Part shown: piece after piece, positions 39,101 to 51,117 of the stretch
Position numbering within the stretch: the first letter of the stretch is position 1
Layout: each line of letters begins with the position of its first letter
DNA from: Nemertoderma westbladi
Lineage: Eukaryota > Xenacoelomorpha > Nemertodermatida > Nemertodermatidae
Length of the DNA stretch: 60,288 nt
NCBI GenBank assembly: GCA_032718475.1
Contig: JAUCBJ010003985.1
Location: forward strand, 1 to 60,288
Direction: 5' to 3'
Program-made: the position numbers and the translations under genes
The notes under the pieces: generated by a model
Databases searched by the model: none
The model's input: only the letters and a program-made list of their open reading frames with translations
Told to the model about the DNA's origin: nothing

Positions 39101-42100
39101 AAAAGAACCACTTGATTGACAGCATTTTGCTATGTATTATGTCCGTTTGCACCGCCCGGGTCACACATGTTACCTATCGTACTCAGGAATACATTACTCA
39201 AAGTTATTTTTGTTTTATATTATTCAAATTGTAAAATAGGTTATATTTGGGCTACTAACAATAATGAAACTATTGTTTTCAAATAGTTATTTTTTCAAGC
39301 CTTCAAGCAAAATATGGAATGAAATTTCAGAAATAATAATTTAAGAATTTTAATAACCTTAAACTAACTTAAGAATTAAATTATCAACAACAAAAACATA
39401 AAAACAATTATTCGCGTGACCAACAACATCTACTGAACCAAAAAAAAAACGAAAAGTACTACTAAACCTGCTTGCCAATTTTGTGGTTCAACAATGAGAT
39501 TTTGGGAAATTGAACATTAGAAATGAGAAATAGAATTTAGAAATCGAACATTAGAAAACAAAAAACAACCAAATAGTATGTCCAACAAAAAACAACCAAA
39601 TAGTATGTCCACATGGAAATGTTATATTAAATTAAGTTTTTATTTGAGAGGAACTCAATTGCACGGCTACTCTACTGGAATTCCATTAAATCTCAAGTAA
39701 TTTAGTTTATACTGTGTACGGGCGCGGCCATTGCTGCTGCAGCTCCTATATTGGTTTTTCTTTCACGATTTAATTTGAGATGTACTGACTGCATCATACT
39801 ACTACCCCTGACACCCTAAAACCTATAAGATGTCACGCCTTAACTGCTATGGAGTTAGACGTGACCATTACCACTATCGGGATGGTGCATTGCAGCTGCA
39901 TTCTATATATAACATATATGTTAAGAATGCTGTGTCGGCTTGTCGACAAAAGTGCGCCGCCACAACTCCCTATCACCCATGACATTTGCTAGATCATCCG
40001 CATCTTCAAGGCCAGTGCCCTTTTAAGATTCGTCTCAAGAAAGTCCTGCTTATTCACTCTGTTCAAGTGTCAAGCTAGGGGAGACTATAATGAAACACCT
40101 CCAATGTTGTATAGAGTCTGATTGGAAATGAGACGATTATACTTCACATAATGCACCCGGTACAGCATTCTTGTGTAAGTGCCTTACAGAGATTTGGTCC
40201 TCTGTAGTTAGAGCCCAGCATGGACTCCCATAGAGGAGTACTGGAACTACTGCTGCTCTAAATAACCGGACCTTAAGTTTCCGATTAATTCTCGGTGACT
40301 TCCAAATCCTGGAAAGCCTATTTGAGGCTGCCCATGCATTTCCCTTACGTATTCGAAGGTCCTTGCCTGACTTCCGGATCCATGATCCCAGGTAACAGAA
40401 GTCATCCACATGCTCAAGCATACCATCTTTTGAGCTTATGCTCATCCGATCAGAGACTCGCTGAGGACTTTCAGAGTTAACTGTCAAAATTGTGGTCTTT
40501 CTGGAGTTAATAAAAAGACCAACACTAGAAGCAGCATGTTCTAATGAGCTGAGGAGCCGTTGGGCTCCCTCTAGTGATCTGAGAGTACTCCTAAGTCATC
40601 AGCAAAGTCTAGATCAGTTAGGTACTTGGCAGGATTTCCTCGACTTCTGGAGCCATTAGGTGGAGTTATCATCACCCCATCATCATTATGATGATCTAAG
40701 GACATGCGTAGAACATAGTCAACCACAATAATGAACAAGAATGGTGCAAGTGTGTCTCCCTGGAGGACGCCCCATAACACTTCAAATGGTTCTGTGTCAC
40801 CGTCAACAGTAGACACAAATGTTGTCGAACCATCGTATACTGATCTGATTGCTGCAATAATTTCATCAGGAATCCCATATAATGAAAGTATGCTGAACAT
40901 ACGTGAGCGAGAGACTGAATCAAAGGCCTTGAAGAAGTCAACAAAGATAACAGCCAGATGCCTGACTTTCTTTTTTGATAACTCTTCAGTTATCCTTCTA
41001 AGTGCCAAAATGGGCTCCACGGTCCCACGACCTTTACGGAACCCATTCTAATTTCCACGGAGCAGTCTCTCAATGGGATCTCTGATGCGATTTAATAGAA
41101 TTCTATTGTATAGCTTTGCAGCAATTGAGATCAATGAGATTCCCCGAAAAGAACCATAGAGTGTTAGGTTGCCCTTCTTGGGAACTGGTACCAACTTATT
41201 TGTTTTCATTTCTTGTGGGACTCTTGTTGTACGGTACATGTCTACTATGATGGGATAGATGAGCTTTAAACACTCAGGTATTTTAAAGACCTGAGGGGGA
41301 ACACCATCTACTCCACTGGCACGATTGGTCTTAATGCTCTTTGCAGCAGCCTTCACTTCTGCAAAGGAGATATCACCAATGGGAATATCTGGGAGTACAG
41401 ACTCAGACACTTTTACTTCTATATAGTTATCAGGCAATAGCCTGTCATTATTGAGGAGCTTTTCAAAGTGGGCCTTCCAACCATTGAGGCGATTGGCTGG
41501 TGATTCAGCCTTAACCTTGGTGGTTGGTTGGCTTTTTCGACCAGCAAGCAAGTTGATCGATCTCCATGCCTGGGATGATTGCCTGCTGTCGTCAGCATCA
41601 TTGATGGCATCAACCTGTTGGTTTATTACCTCCTGTAAATTAACCGAGTACTGCCTGTTCAGGGACCTAGATGCAGCCTTAACTGCATTCTTGGCCGCTG
41701 TAGTCTGTTTGAGTCGGGCTCTTTCTGCGCCTTGTTGAGGTCATTTCGGCACTTCTGAATTTTGTTGTCAGTCCAGGGGGCCCGTTTCCTGTTTCGAGGG
41801 TATACAGGAACTGTTTCTGCAGCTGCTAACTTAACTGCCTCTGTGAAGGCAGTATAGCCCTCACAGTGATATGCCGCCTCAGAGGCAAGAGCCTCATACC
41901 TGTTGCTCAACTGTAGTGTGAAGCTGGATCTCACACTTGGCTGTTGCAACAGAGAGGACCAGTCATGCCGCGGCAAGGCAGATTTCGTTGTTCTGCTAGC
42001 ACGCAGACTAAGTCTTACCTTGGCCACAATAACGCGGTGATCGCTGGAGAAGGGTCGTAGTGTAAATGCATTACAGTCTTGTATAGAGCTCCTGTATTTC

Positions 42101-45100
42101 CTACGAAACAGGATATGGTCTTTCTGGGACTTGTGACCACTGGGTCCACAATGAGTCCATAGCTTTCCAGTTCGCTTCTTGAACTGGGTTCCAGCCGAAA
42201 ACAATCCATTTCCAGAGATAAAATCCTGAAGATGGACGGAATTTCGGTTTAACACTATTGCTATAGACCCAGGGCGATGTAGGTGATTGATGCAGACTTG
42301 CATTAAAGTCTCCCAGGAATGTTAAGAATGCATGCTGATCCACTCCATCAGTAGCTGCTTGTAGATTCTGGTAGAAATTTTCCACCTCCTCTACAGGGGC
42401 AACACTAGTTGGAGAGTAGCACACAATCAAAACCACCTTAGGAAACTTCTTAGCCAGTCTTCCAGAACATGATAAGTGGCAACGGATGATGCAGTTAGAG
42501 ATTTGGTCTATTTTGTCCAATGCTGCATGTGCAGTTGGATTCATCAATAGACCATTGCCACCATCGCCTCTGCAAACTCCAAGTGATGCTGAGAGTGAAA
42601 CTTTTAATTTTTTTAAGAAAAAAGGTCTGCATTTTTTGCACTTAAACGCACGATCTCTGCTTCCAAAACTTTCCGAAATTCGTATTTTAATCAATAAATC
42701 CAACCCAGCAGTTTTAACAATCTCTGAAACTTGGCTCGATGATAGTGTTTCTGATGGAGAAATTTATATTGATAATTACGTAGTTTTACGTAAGGATAGG
42801 GACAGACACGGTGGTGGTGTCTGTACTTACATTCGATGTGATTTAGCTCTTAATCGTAGGGAAGATTTAGAGACTTGTGACGAAGTTTTACTGGTGGAAC
42901 TTTTACTTCCTAAAACTAAACCTATTTTAATCGGTACTTTATATCGGCCCCCTAAACAATCAGATTTTTTGCAAAATTTTGAAAATACAATTTTATGTAA
43001 TCTTAGGTCAGACTGTGAAATATATTTCTTAGGTGATTTTAATATCTGTTACCATCACAAAGCATCCCCCATCTGTAAACAGTACCAAAGTATTTTAAAT
43101 TTGTTTGGTTTAAAACAAATTATTCGAGATTCTACCAGATTTACCAGTAAAACTTCTACTTTACTAGATCACATCCTTTGTAATAATACCGATATTATTT
43201 CTCAATCTGGGGTTTTACCTATAGGTCTAAGCGATCATTTTATAGTTTTTTGCACAAGAAAGACACAAAAATCTTTTTTCGGGGATCATAAAACAGTAAC
43301 AGTTAGGTCTATGAAAAATTACAGCAAGGAACGCTTTTTAAGTTTGTTAGTTAATTCTGACTGGGAACCCTGTTTTAAGGCCGCTGACATTAACCTTGCG
43401 TACACTGTTTTTAAAGATATATTTTTAAAGGCACTTAATACTGTAGCACCAATTAAAGAAATTAGTCTTAAACAACGCACTGAGCCCTGGATGACTTCGG
43501 GTATTCTTAGTAATATCAGAGAAAGAGATAACTATTTGTATAAATTTAGGAAATACCGTGTTTTAGCTGATTATAATAATTACTGCAAATATAGAAACCT
43601 TGTCCAACGGGAAATAAAAAAAGCTAAATCTGAATATTTGTACAACAAAATAAGTGAGAATAAAGATAATCCAAAAAGTCTATGGTCTACCCTAAAATCT
43701 TTAGGTTATAAAAACCTTAAATCTAAATCGAATATTGTTCTGCAAGATAACGGTGAGCTGATTCATGATCATACTCTAGTTAGTAATTTATTTAATAATT
43801 ATTTTACTAATGTTGCCTCTAATTTAGTTAAGAAGTTACCGTTATCAAGTAATAAATATAGTATAGGGTCCGAAACTCTAAATAATTTTTATTTAGAAAA
43901 GTTACAAAATTCAGAAAAGTTATTTTTAAAACCCGTTTCTGAGGATTTCGTTTTTAAAAATCTACTTAGCCTATCAGCCTCAAAAAGTACCGGTCTAGAT
44001 CTAATACCTGCCCGTTTTCTTAAGGATGGTGCTGAAGTACTTAAAGTGCCTATTACTTTTATTATTAATTACTCTATCGTAGATAATGTAGTACCAGACG
44101 AACTGAAATTAGCTAAGGTTGTTCCTCTGTATAAAAAGAATAGTAAAGTAGAACCCTGTAATTACAGACCTGTTAGTATCTTAAGTATTGTATCTAAAAT
44201 TCTAGAACGTTCTGTTTTTCTACAGCTGGAGGCACATCTTAATAGGCTAAATTTGATCTATGAACTTCAGTCCGGTTTTCGTAAATCATATTCTACAGCC
44301 ACCTGCCTTATTAACTTAACTGATACAATTAGATGTAATAACGCAAAGGGTTTATATACTGGTATGGTAATGTTGGACCTACAAAAGGCTTTCGATACTG
44401 TAGATCACGAAATTCTGCTTGGTAAGTTAGGCCTGATGGGTGTAGGTTCTATAGACTGGTTCAAGTCCTACCTGTCAGACAGAAGTCAAACTGTAGTCAT
44501 TAGCAAATCGCAGTCCAAATCGCAGCGCAAATCAAAAGAGATTACCTGTGGTGTACCGCAAGGTAGTATATTAGGTCCTCTGCTTTTTGTATGCTATGTA
44601 AATGATATGATAAGTAGTATAGATCCCGATTTTAAACTCATTTTATATGCCGACGACAGTGCTCTTATTTTCTCTCATAAAGATCCTATCCATATTTCCC
44701 AAAAATTAAGTGCAGTTCTAGAATCCTGTAATGAGTGGTTGGTTGATAATAAGCTATCCATTCACTACGGTAAAACTGAAAGTATTTTGTTTGGTTCCAA
44801 AAGAAAGTTAAAGAAGGTAACTAAGTTTGAAGTCACTAGTAATGGACATAAGATTGAAAATAAAAAGGAAGTTAAATATTTAGGCGCCACATTGGATAAC
44901 TGCTTATCAGGAGAAAGTACAGTGAAAAATATTTTCTCGAAAGTTAACAGTAGGCTTAGGTTTCTATACAGAAATAAAAATAGTTTGAACACCGACTCCC
45001 GCAAGTTACTTTGCTCTTCTTTAATACAGTGTCACATGGACTATGCGTGCACTTCTTGGTATGAAGGCTTAACCAAACAGCTTAAATGTAAATTACAAGT

Positions 45101-45830
45101 AGCTCAGAATAAAGTAGTACGATTTATTAAAGACTACAAACCTAGGCACCACCTAACTCCAGATGACTTTTCTGAATCTGGACTACTTAACTTAGATAGT
45201 AGAGTTAAGCAGCTACGCCTTAACCATGTGCATAAAGTGTATAATGGTAAATGTCCCAATTACCTAAAACAAAAATTCAACAGAGTACGCGATACACACT
45301 CTTACAGTACCAGAGCTAGTGCTTCAAACTTCTACCTCCCGAATTGTAAATCCTTTGAATCTGATACTTTCTTTTTTAACGGCATAAAAAATTGGAACGC
45401 TCTGCCTAATGAAATTAAAAACCTAAATAATCAACATTCTTTTAAATCTGCAGTTAAATCTCACCTCCGTGTGCAATGTAAAAATAGGTACAATAGTCCT
45501 ACAGTAAGTTATTAGTTTATTAATTATTTACTATTTATACTGTAATTACGTTTTATAATAAATTGTTCTGTACATTACATCTTTATCGTTGAGTCGGGCA
45601 TTGTCACGCTCTCGGTAAAGTTGTACATGTACATAGTGTAATTACGTTTTATATTGGTTTTAGGTTAGCGTAGTGTAATATTGTATTTGTAACCAAGTAA
45701 CATAAAGGACCCCCTTGGAAATAAGCTGCAAAGCTTTAGGGGTAATCCTATATGTTATGTTGGACCAATACCTTTATACCGGTACATTGTTTGGTGTATT
45801 TGTTATTGTTTTTACATAATGTATAAATAA

Positions 45831-45866
<36 letters not shown>

Positions 45867-48800
45867 GCTGAAGCGAGGGCGAGTCGCCAACCGCCCCCCA
45901 TGTCCTTAATCAGAACCTCATCAGTCTGTCCAGTCTGCATTCGGTGCTCTTGAACATCCACTGCACTAAGAGAAAGCTTATTTTATGTTATGGGACCCGA
46001 GTGTTAGGGTGTTTACTGAGGCTAGTCTAGTGACTTGCCTCAGATTCACCAATGGCTTTGTTGGTCGGGGTGGAACATGAGAGTAGCCTCCAACTCCAGA
46101 ATCCCTCTCCCCCTCACAATCTGGCCTCCCTGGTGACCCAGGGTTTGGGCCAGAAAGGTCATCAGGAAAGGGACTCAAAGAATTGTTTGCCGCTCTCTCT
46201 CCAGTAGGGGGTGAGACAGGCAGCCGGTCAGGAGATAACTGACGCCTGTGAGGCCGATTGTGTCCAGTCATTCCACTGGCCTCTAGTAGCTGGACCTCCG
46301 CATTACTAATGTAATCCATAGTGGGGGTTGGGGGTGCTTTTTTGCCGAGTCAGCTCTCGGGGCAAATACCACACCCTGGTTTGCCATTCCACAGGGTGGG
46401 TGTCGCAGTGGAGTCAGATATGAGACCCATCACCCATATCTACTCTCACGCACATGACCCACCATTGGCTGTGCAGCTCATCTGCTGGGTCATGCCCTGT
46501 ACCCCTGCTGCCAGGTGCAGGTCGCAGTGAAGTGCACTCAGAGTGGACATGAGAACACCTTCATGAGAATCACCATCTGCCTGGCCAGGCCATATACCCC
46601 TGCAGCCAAGTATATGGGGTCCTTAATCCAGGACCAAGGGCGTCCTTATCCCAGAACGAAGGGGGTCCTAGTTACAGGACCAGATTTGCCCTAGTAAGAG
46701 GGTCTATGCAGCTACAGGTGGCACCTCCTTTATGCTGCATGGAGGTGGCAAGTTTTCTTGATCAATGACCTAGAATACCTGACCTGACCGAACCGTACCC
46801 CTGTAGCACGCGTCCTAATCACTGAAACATGGTGAGTGGTAACTGAAATAGAAGGTCGTGCTACGGGCCTTCGGGGGCTTCGAACAATTAAAATAGGCAA
46901 GCTATTTACTCTTCTGCTATATCTCTTCTAGCACCTATAAATGAACATGCTGACGTTAGATTTTGGCTGACCCCCTCCCCTCCCCTCATCAGCACGTCAT
47001 CAGATTTTCCCAACCCCCCCCCCCCCCCCTCTAAAGTGCTGACGTCATACTTGGACGGACCCATACAGTAAATACAGGTACCGGTAAGTATTACACAAAT
47101 AGGCTATCCCATAAATTAAGAAAATATAGGACGTTTTGTCCGCCGAAAACGTAAGCCTAAATAATACATTTTATAAAAATAAATGGGTTTCTGAGATTTA
47201 AACAATAAAATCAATTTGGTATTTCATTTTATTTAAGGGCACGTAGTGCCTGGGTAGGGTACTAACCATACCCCATTTCCTATTTTAATGGTTCCTTATT
47301 AATATCACAATTCCTCTATAAAGTCGTGGTTGTCAAACATCATATAACTTTGTAACATATTCAACCAACCCAATTAGCATCTTAAACGTGAGAAAAAATT
47401 ATTAAAATGGTTACGAAAATACCGAATTAGCAGACCTCCATTAGTGGGGGCTTAAATCCGATGCAAGGCTTGTATTAATATCGCCTTCACCGATATTATC
47501 TATATACGCAGAATTAAAGATATTGCATATTATACATAAAAACATAATCTTTGAAATTTATAAAACTCACCGATTGCAGAACTCCTAGAAACATTTGAGC
47601 TCGTTTATACGACAAAATATCTGTTAAAAATCCCCACAATAATAAACTACAGCCGTTGGTGATGGAGCGATACCAAGTCACGTTGTAGAAAGCTCTTAAC
47701 GAATAACTAATGAAACGTGGGCGAATGAAATGAAAAACAAACATCCAATCAAAAGTCATAAATAGAAAGACAAACCACAGTTTGAAAAAGTTTTTTTCTT
47801 TAATAACTTTATGCGGTGTTAGGTGCCAAGCCAACTCGGCATCCTCATGACTCTCCTCGAATGCAACGGATTGCCGACTAGGATCTGGTGCGGAAATACA
47901 TCCAATGCATATGAGTTGGATTCCGCTTGACAGGCCACCTATAACTAAAAATACTAGGGGTACTCGATTTATAATATCATCTTGGCTGTAGTATTTACCA
48001 TCATCAAGTGGAATATTGTCAGGGTTAACATATGCTGTTTGAACCTGAAAATAAATTATTTTTTTACAAATGCTAATAATATTCTTTGATCTAAATAAGA
48101 ATGACGAAAGTTGATGTTCTTAATTTTTAGCATGATTTATATTTTTTATCATTCAAAATTAATAATTTAAATATTGAAATATTAAATTAAATATTTTTGT
48201 TTAGATAAAATTGCGACAGGGGTGGTAGTGTAGTTAGCAAATCCAATATCGGCAAATAAATATCCTTTCTCGTCGAATTTATATCCAATCTCGGCGAAAT
48301 TATATCCTTTCTCGTCGAATTTATATCCTTTCTCGTCTGAATTAACGGTGTTAAATATCTATTAAGGGGAAAAGGAGTGGGATACCACCCTGGCATGTTA
48401 TTCTTGCCAAAACAGTAAACGAGAGTCAATAGCATACGTTACAGGTTTTCTTGTAAACAGATTTTCCTCTGGAGATGAAATTAAATTGATTGTGTTGAAA
48501 GTCCCCCACCCATTAAGATGAGTAATATTATTAAACCCTTCCCGGTCGTATCCTTGATCCAGCATCCTGACCAAGTGCGCCTTTGACCTCATTATAGCAC
48601 ATGGAATTGAAAACAATGGCGATCTGGAGACAAGGCACTTCTGGTAATAATAGATCACCAACTGCCTTTGTTGACAGTTTCTCAACCAATTGGCCAATAG
48701 GAATATCGCAGCCAGCCGGCCGGCCACTCAGTGAATGTAATATCACAAGGTGTAGGGTAGATGATGCTTTCTTCCATAGAAATCACAAGTCACAAAATAT

Positions 48801-49228
48801 TTTATTTAAGTTTCCTAAATATGACTTTAACCACAGATTTGCTATAAAATATTAATCTTTATAATTAATTATGTGGCATTATTTTAAAAGTAGATGTATT
48901 ATATATATATATATATAATATACTGGAGAAAAGTTTCCCATATTCAGTTAACAAAATGAGACTTACTTTTTCATGCTTCCTTTGTTTTAAATAAAGACGA
49001 ACTTACTTACCCATTTCACTTACCAAATTGAAAATTGCAGATCCAAGACCTAAACCTGCAAGATCAATTCCTGTTGCTAAACCTTTGTATCTTGGAAGCC
49101 ACTGCATAGAGTTAAGGAGAGTAGCTATGAAGATAAAACTGGCAGCAACACCAAAGATAGCACCATATGTTAGGAGGATAAGAAAAAATGAAATTTGAAT
49201 GCTGAGTGATGTCATGAAGATACCAACA
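35941..49228 (-). CDS. MFS transporter paralogue on minus strand, exons 2-5 (exon 1 not found)
   Basis: Exons in transcription order: 49228-49024, 48044-47571, 38379-38220 and 36143-35941 (stop TAA). All have AG acceptors and GT donors, and phases equal to those of the plus-strand gene; exon 2 has the same length (205). The joined product resembles the plus gene in about half its residues by eye: LTYGAIFG, RYKGLATGIDLAGLGLGSAIFN, VQTAYVNPDNIP, AELAWHLTPHKV, LLWGFLTDILSYKR, GNFALFPAVTAKAFGHKY and DENGREI. It is thus an OFA-type 12-TM carrier like its partner. The conserved GR before the TM8-9 loop is replaced (GCSLLLWGF). No exon with TM1-TM2 was found up to the window's right end, so the gene is partial, or its first exon is diverged or very distant. 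Intron 3 (9.2 kb) holds two nested LINEs. Confidence 0.8.
36144..38219. other. Intron 4 of the minus transporter
   Basis: Non-coding. A segment at about 37435-37712 with CAGACAGACAGACGG and GCGCTAAGGCTCGCCC looks like one end of a dispersed repeat related to 32759-33060 on the other strand. The stretch 36290-36620 also looks repeat-derived but is unassigned. Confidence 0.4.
38220..38379 (-). CDS. Minus transporter exon 4
   Basis: The acceptor is TTTTTCAG and the donor GTTAGT, ending in phase 1. It encodes GISGNFALFPAVTAKAF, the best-conserved block between the two paralogues. It has five more codons than the plus gene's exon 4. Confidence 0.82.
38380..39877. other. Intronic sequence of the minus transporter
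   Basis: AT-rich. Short duplications are visible at 38416-38480 (CGAGTTCAAAT.GAATTACAGAT twice) and at 39570-39615 (CAACCAAATAGTATGTCCA twice). No gene. Confidence 0.4.
39878..46880 (-). mobile_element. RTE-like family A, near full length, frameshifted, split by a nested LINE
   Basis: Outer element on the minus strand. The 5' leader is at about 46880-46320, the N-terminus at 46319 (MDYISNAEVQLLEASG), and the endonuclease start at 46040-45870 (VNLRQVTRLASVNTLTLGS). It is interrupted by the nested element (42574-45863) and resumes at 42573 with the endonuclease (GLLMNPTAHAALDKI, FLTFLGDFNASLHQ, SSDHRVIVAKVRLSLR). The RT follows at 41551-40571 (SFRGISLISIAAK, FVDFFKAFDSVSRS, LTDLDFADDLGVLS) and the C-terminus at 40487-39950. 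Frameshifts (near 40570, 41050 and 41720) and a deletion near 40045 inactivate it. With the 33.6 kb copy it defines the family: APE endonuclease, FADD-type RT, no RNase H seen. 'RTE/RTEX-like' is my best guess for the clade. Confidence 0.78.
42574..45863 (+). mobile_element. CR1/L2-like LINE nested in the RTE copy, with intact ORF2
   Basis: One frame, 42486-45515, spans 1009 codons, but the first ~30 residues come from antisense RTE sequence; the element itself begins near residue 30. Endonuclease motifs are LHFLHLNARSL, ISETWLDD (80-85), GDFN (183-186) and SDH (249-251). RT motifs are STGLDLIPARFL, NYRPVSILSIVSKILE, LDLQKAFDTVDHEIL, GVPQGSILGPLLF and the catalytic YADD at residues 721-724 (44646-44657). 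The C-terminal ARG-like and YNGKCPNYL regions follow. The 3' end is a (TATC) microsatellite at 45835-45865, typical of CR1/L2-type elements. A possible 5-base duplication TCTGC borders it. No stop interrupts the frame, so this is the youngest-looking LINE in the window, although its 5' UTR and any ORF1 are missing. Confidence 0.88.
46881..47570. other. Intronic spacer with a C-rich MITE-like stretch
   Basis: At 46945-47070 GCTGACGT words face each other around pyrimidine-rich tracts and a 16-base C run (47014-47029), in the style of a short non-autonomous repeat. The remainder up to exon 3 is AT-rich. Confidence 0.35.
47571..48044 (-). CDS. Minus transporter exon 3
   Basis: The acceptor is TTATTTTCAG and the donor GTGAGT; 158 codons in phase 0. 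It encodes the central loop (ISAPDPSRQSVAFEESHEDA) and TM7-TM9. Confidence 0.85.
48045..49023. other. Intron 2 of the minus transporter
   Basis: At 48245-48345 a 20-base unit (ATCCTTTCTCGTCGAATTTA) is repeated four to five times imperfectly. A TA microsatellite is at 48901-48916. An open frame at 48398-48727 (minus) has no family match I can name. Confidence 0.45.
49024..49228 (-). CDS. Minus transporter exon 2
   Basis: The acceptor is TTTTGCAG and the donor GTAAGT. It needs two bases from an upstream exon, which proves that an exon 1 existed. It encodes GIFMTSLSIQ to SAIFNL. Confidence 0.83.
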
Positions 49229-51117
49229 CTGCAAAATAAAATGTATATTGTTAATTATAAAATTAAATAAAAGTCATATTTTATTTGTTTTGGCGTTTTA
49301 TCCCATTTTGCATTTGAAACATTACAATATAAATATAATCTAAATTAAATTTCAGATGTATTTTTACTGCAATATCATTATCATGTTCGAGGATGAATTT
49401 CATTACTTATCTGTTTGTAGCAGTTTGTAGCAGTTTGTAGCAGTTTGTAGCATTGTTTATCTGTTATCAAACACAAACATAACTATTAAAAATATGAAAA
49501 TAAAGTGTTCATCTGGGTGGTGCCTGTCACAGCTCAGGTAGGTAATGTCCTCAACTTAATGCTAATTTTTATATTTAGGCAGGCAAATTCAACATTCACA
49601 ACAACAAGATTGGAGGATCTGATTGGTTCTTTCCTGAGCTCAGAAATACTTCCGTACACTATTAGGTAGTTTCGCCTTTCATGCATTTGCACTACCATTG
49701 CAATTTAAGTTCAGTTCAGGTTTCTGAATTAAATTAATCTTATTTGACATTTTAAGGGTAGAAATAGATTTTGTCTTATAATCTTGGATTGTAAATATAG
49801 GTGCATATATTTTACGCTGGGTTTTAATTAATCAGGCTTGCAAACTCAGTAAAATAAAGTATTACAGTATTTATGAATCGATTATTAGATTGATTGTCAA
49901 TTTACAGAAATCTAAACAAAATGTATTTCAATTTCGGTTTATTATTATAGTACCGGTAATCATTTTTGTTAATAATATATTTAATTCAAATTAGATTGAA
50001 ATGACTCCAATATTAAAAAGTCAAATATTATTTGCCAAAAGAGAGATAGTGATACAGATTATATATAACATCTTTGCGAAAAAGAAAATTAATCTAAATT
50101 GCCGACTACCTCTGCAAGGGTACACCCTGATAGTTCGCAATGGAAATCCCAAATCTTTTGCAATAAATATTAAGGTGTAATTTACTTTTCTGGAACAGAA
50201 ACAGGTTTCAGGAATATCGGTCCACCCACTGTCGGTTGACTGGCGTTGAATAAGATCTTGCAGGGAATATGACCTATTATAGCAGTTGTTGGCTGCCATA
50301 TATCAACACTTTTTTTACTACTGCCCGGAATTATTATACCGTTATATATTATAGAGATTTTCGTCAGAATGTGCACTATGTTTAAAGAGTAAATTTAAAG
50401 ACGTCGAGGTTTTACTTTATTACGTTCAATTTTGCTGCTAAATATGGATCTGACTGTTTTGCGAACAAGAAAAAAATCAATGATGTGAAATTAAACCAGA
50501 TGTTCATAGCAATCTCCCACATCGTAATGTAATATAGTGTGCATGTAATTTCCTTTCGGCTCGGGTGCTTGCAGTGCTTTGCATATATTTCTATTTAAGG
50601 AGATAAATACGGAGATACGGTTTTCAAAATCTGTTCAGCATTATAAACTTTTCTTCAATAGTTCTTAGCTTAACAAAATATTATTAAGGCATTAATCCGA
50701 CAACATTAGCAGAACGGTGATTTGGTTCATTATAATCCATGCAACGTAATATTTATTTTGTAAAACTCTATATGCAGTAATATCTATAGATATGTCATAA
50801 AATACATTATATTACATTATAACTTAATAGTAAATATATGACTTACTAATAAATATGGGAGCTCTTGACGCAATCAAATGTATACTCTCTTATTACGACC
50901 AAAAATGGAACCCTAAGCTTGCTATTGATTCTTGGCTGTTATTTTGGTTAACAAACTAGCCACTGCAATCTGGTACTTTATTTTAATTTATGTTAATTCG
51001 CCGAGATGATCGCCATGCTCATATTTGAATAAATTATATTTTTTTTTTGTATTTGTTACTGTTCAATATATTATTTGTTCCATTCATACTGCTATTATAC
51101 ACTGTATATTTTTATAT
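49229..51117. other. Region between the minus transporter and the receptor gene
   Basis: AT-rich. A ten-base unit AGCAGTTTGT is repeated about 3.5 times at 49417-49455. No transporter exon 1 was recognised on the minus strand. It must hold the receptor's 5' UTR and promoter on the plus strand; no clear core-promoter motif is seen. Confidence 0.5.

Noticed and set aside
48398-48727. 109-codon minus-strand frame in intron 2 of the minus transporter
   Set aside because: No domain recognised, overlaps other short frames and lies between two good splice sites; most likely chance or decayed repeat.
50182-50376. Possible exon 1 of the minus transporter
   Set aside because: The encoded peptide lacks TM1/TM2 motifs and does not end at a donor in phase 2.
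50400-50560. Weak minus-strand resemblance to TM1 (MW.IA....PYL)
   Set aside because: It requires a frameshift and lacks the TM2 block and a donor; treated as chance.
51025-51117. Start of the receptor at 51025
   Set aside because: The codon there is TTG; the first ATG (51118) gives a normal signal peptide and family-typical length.
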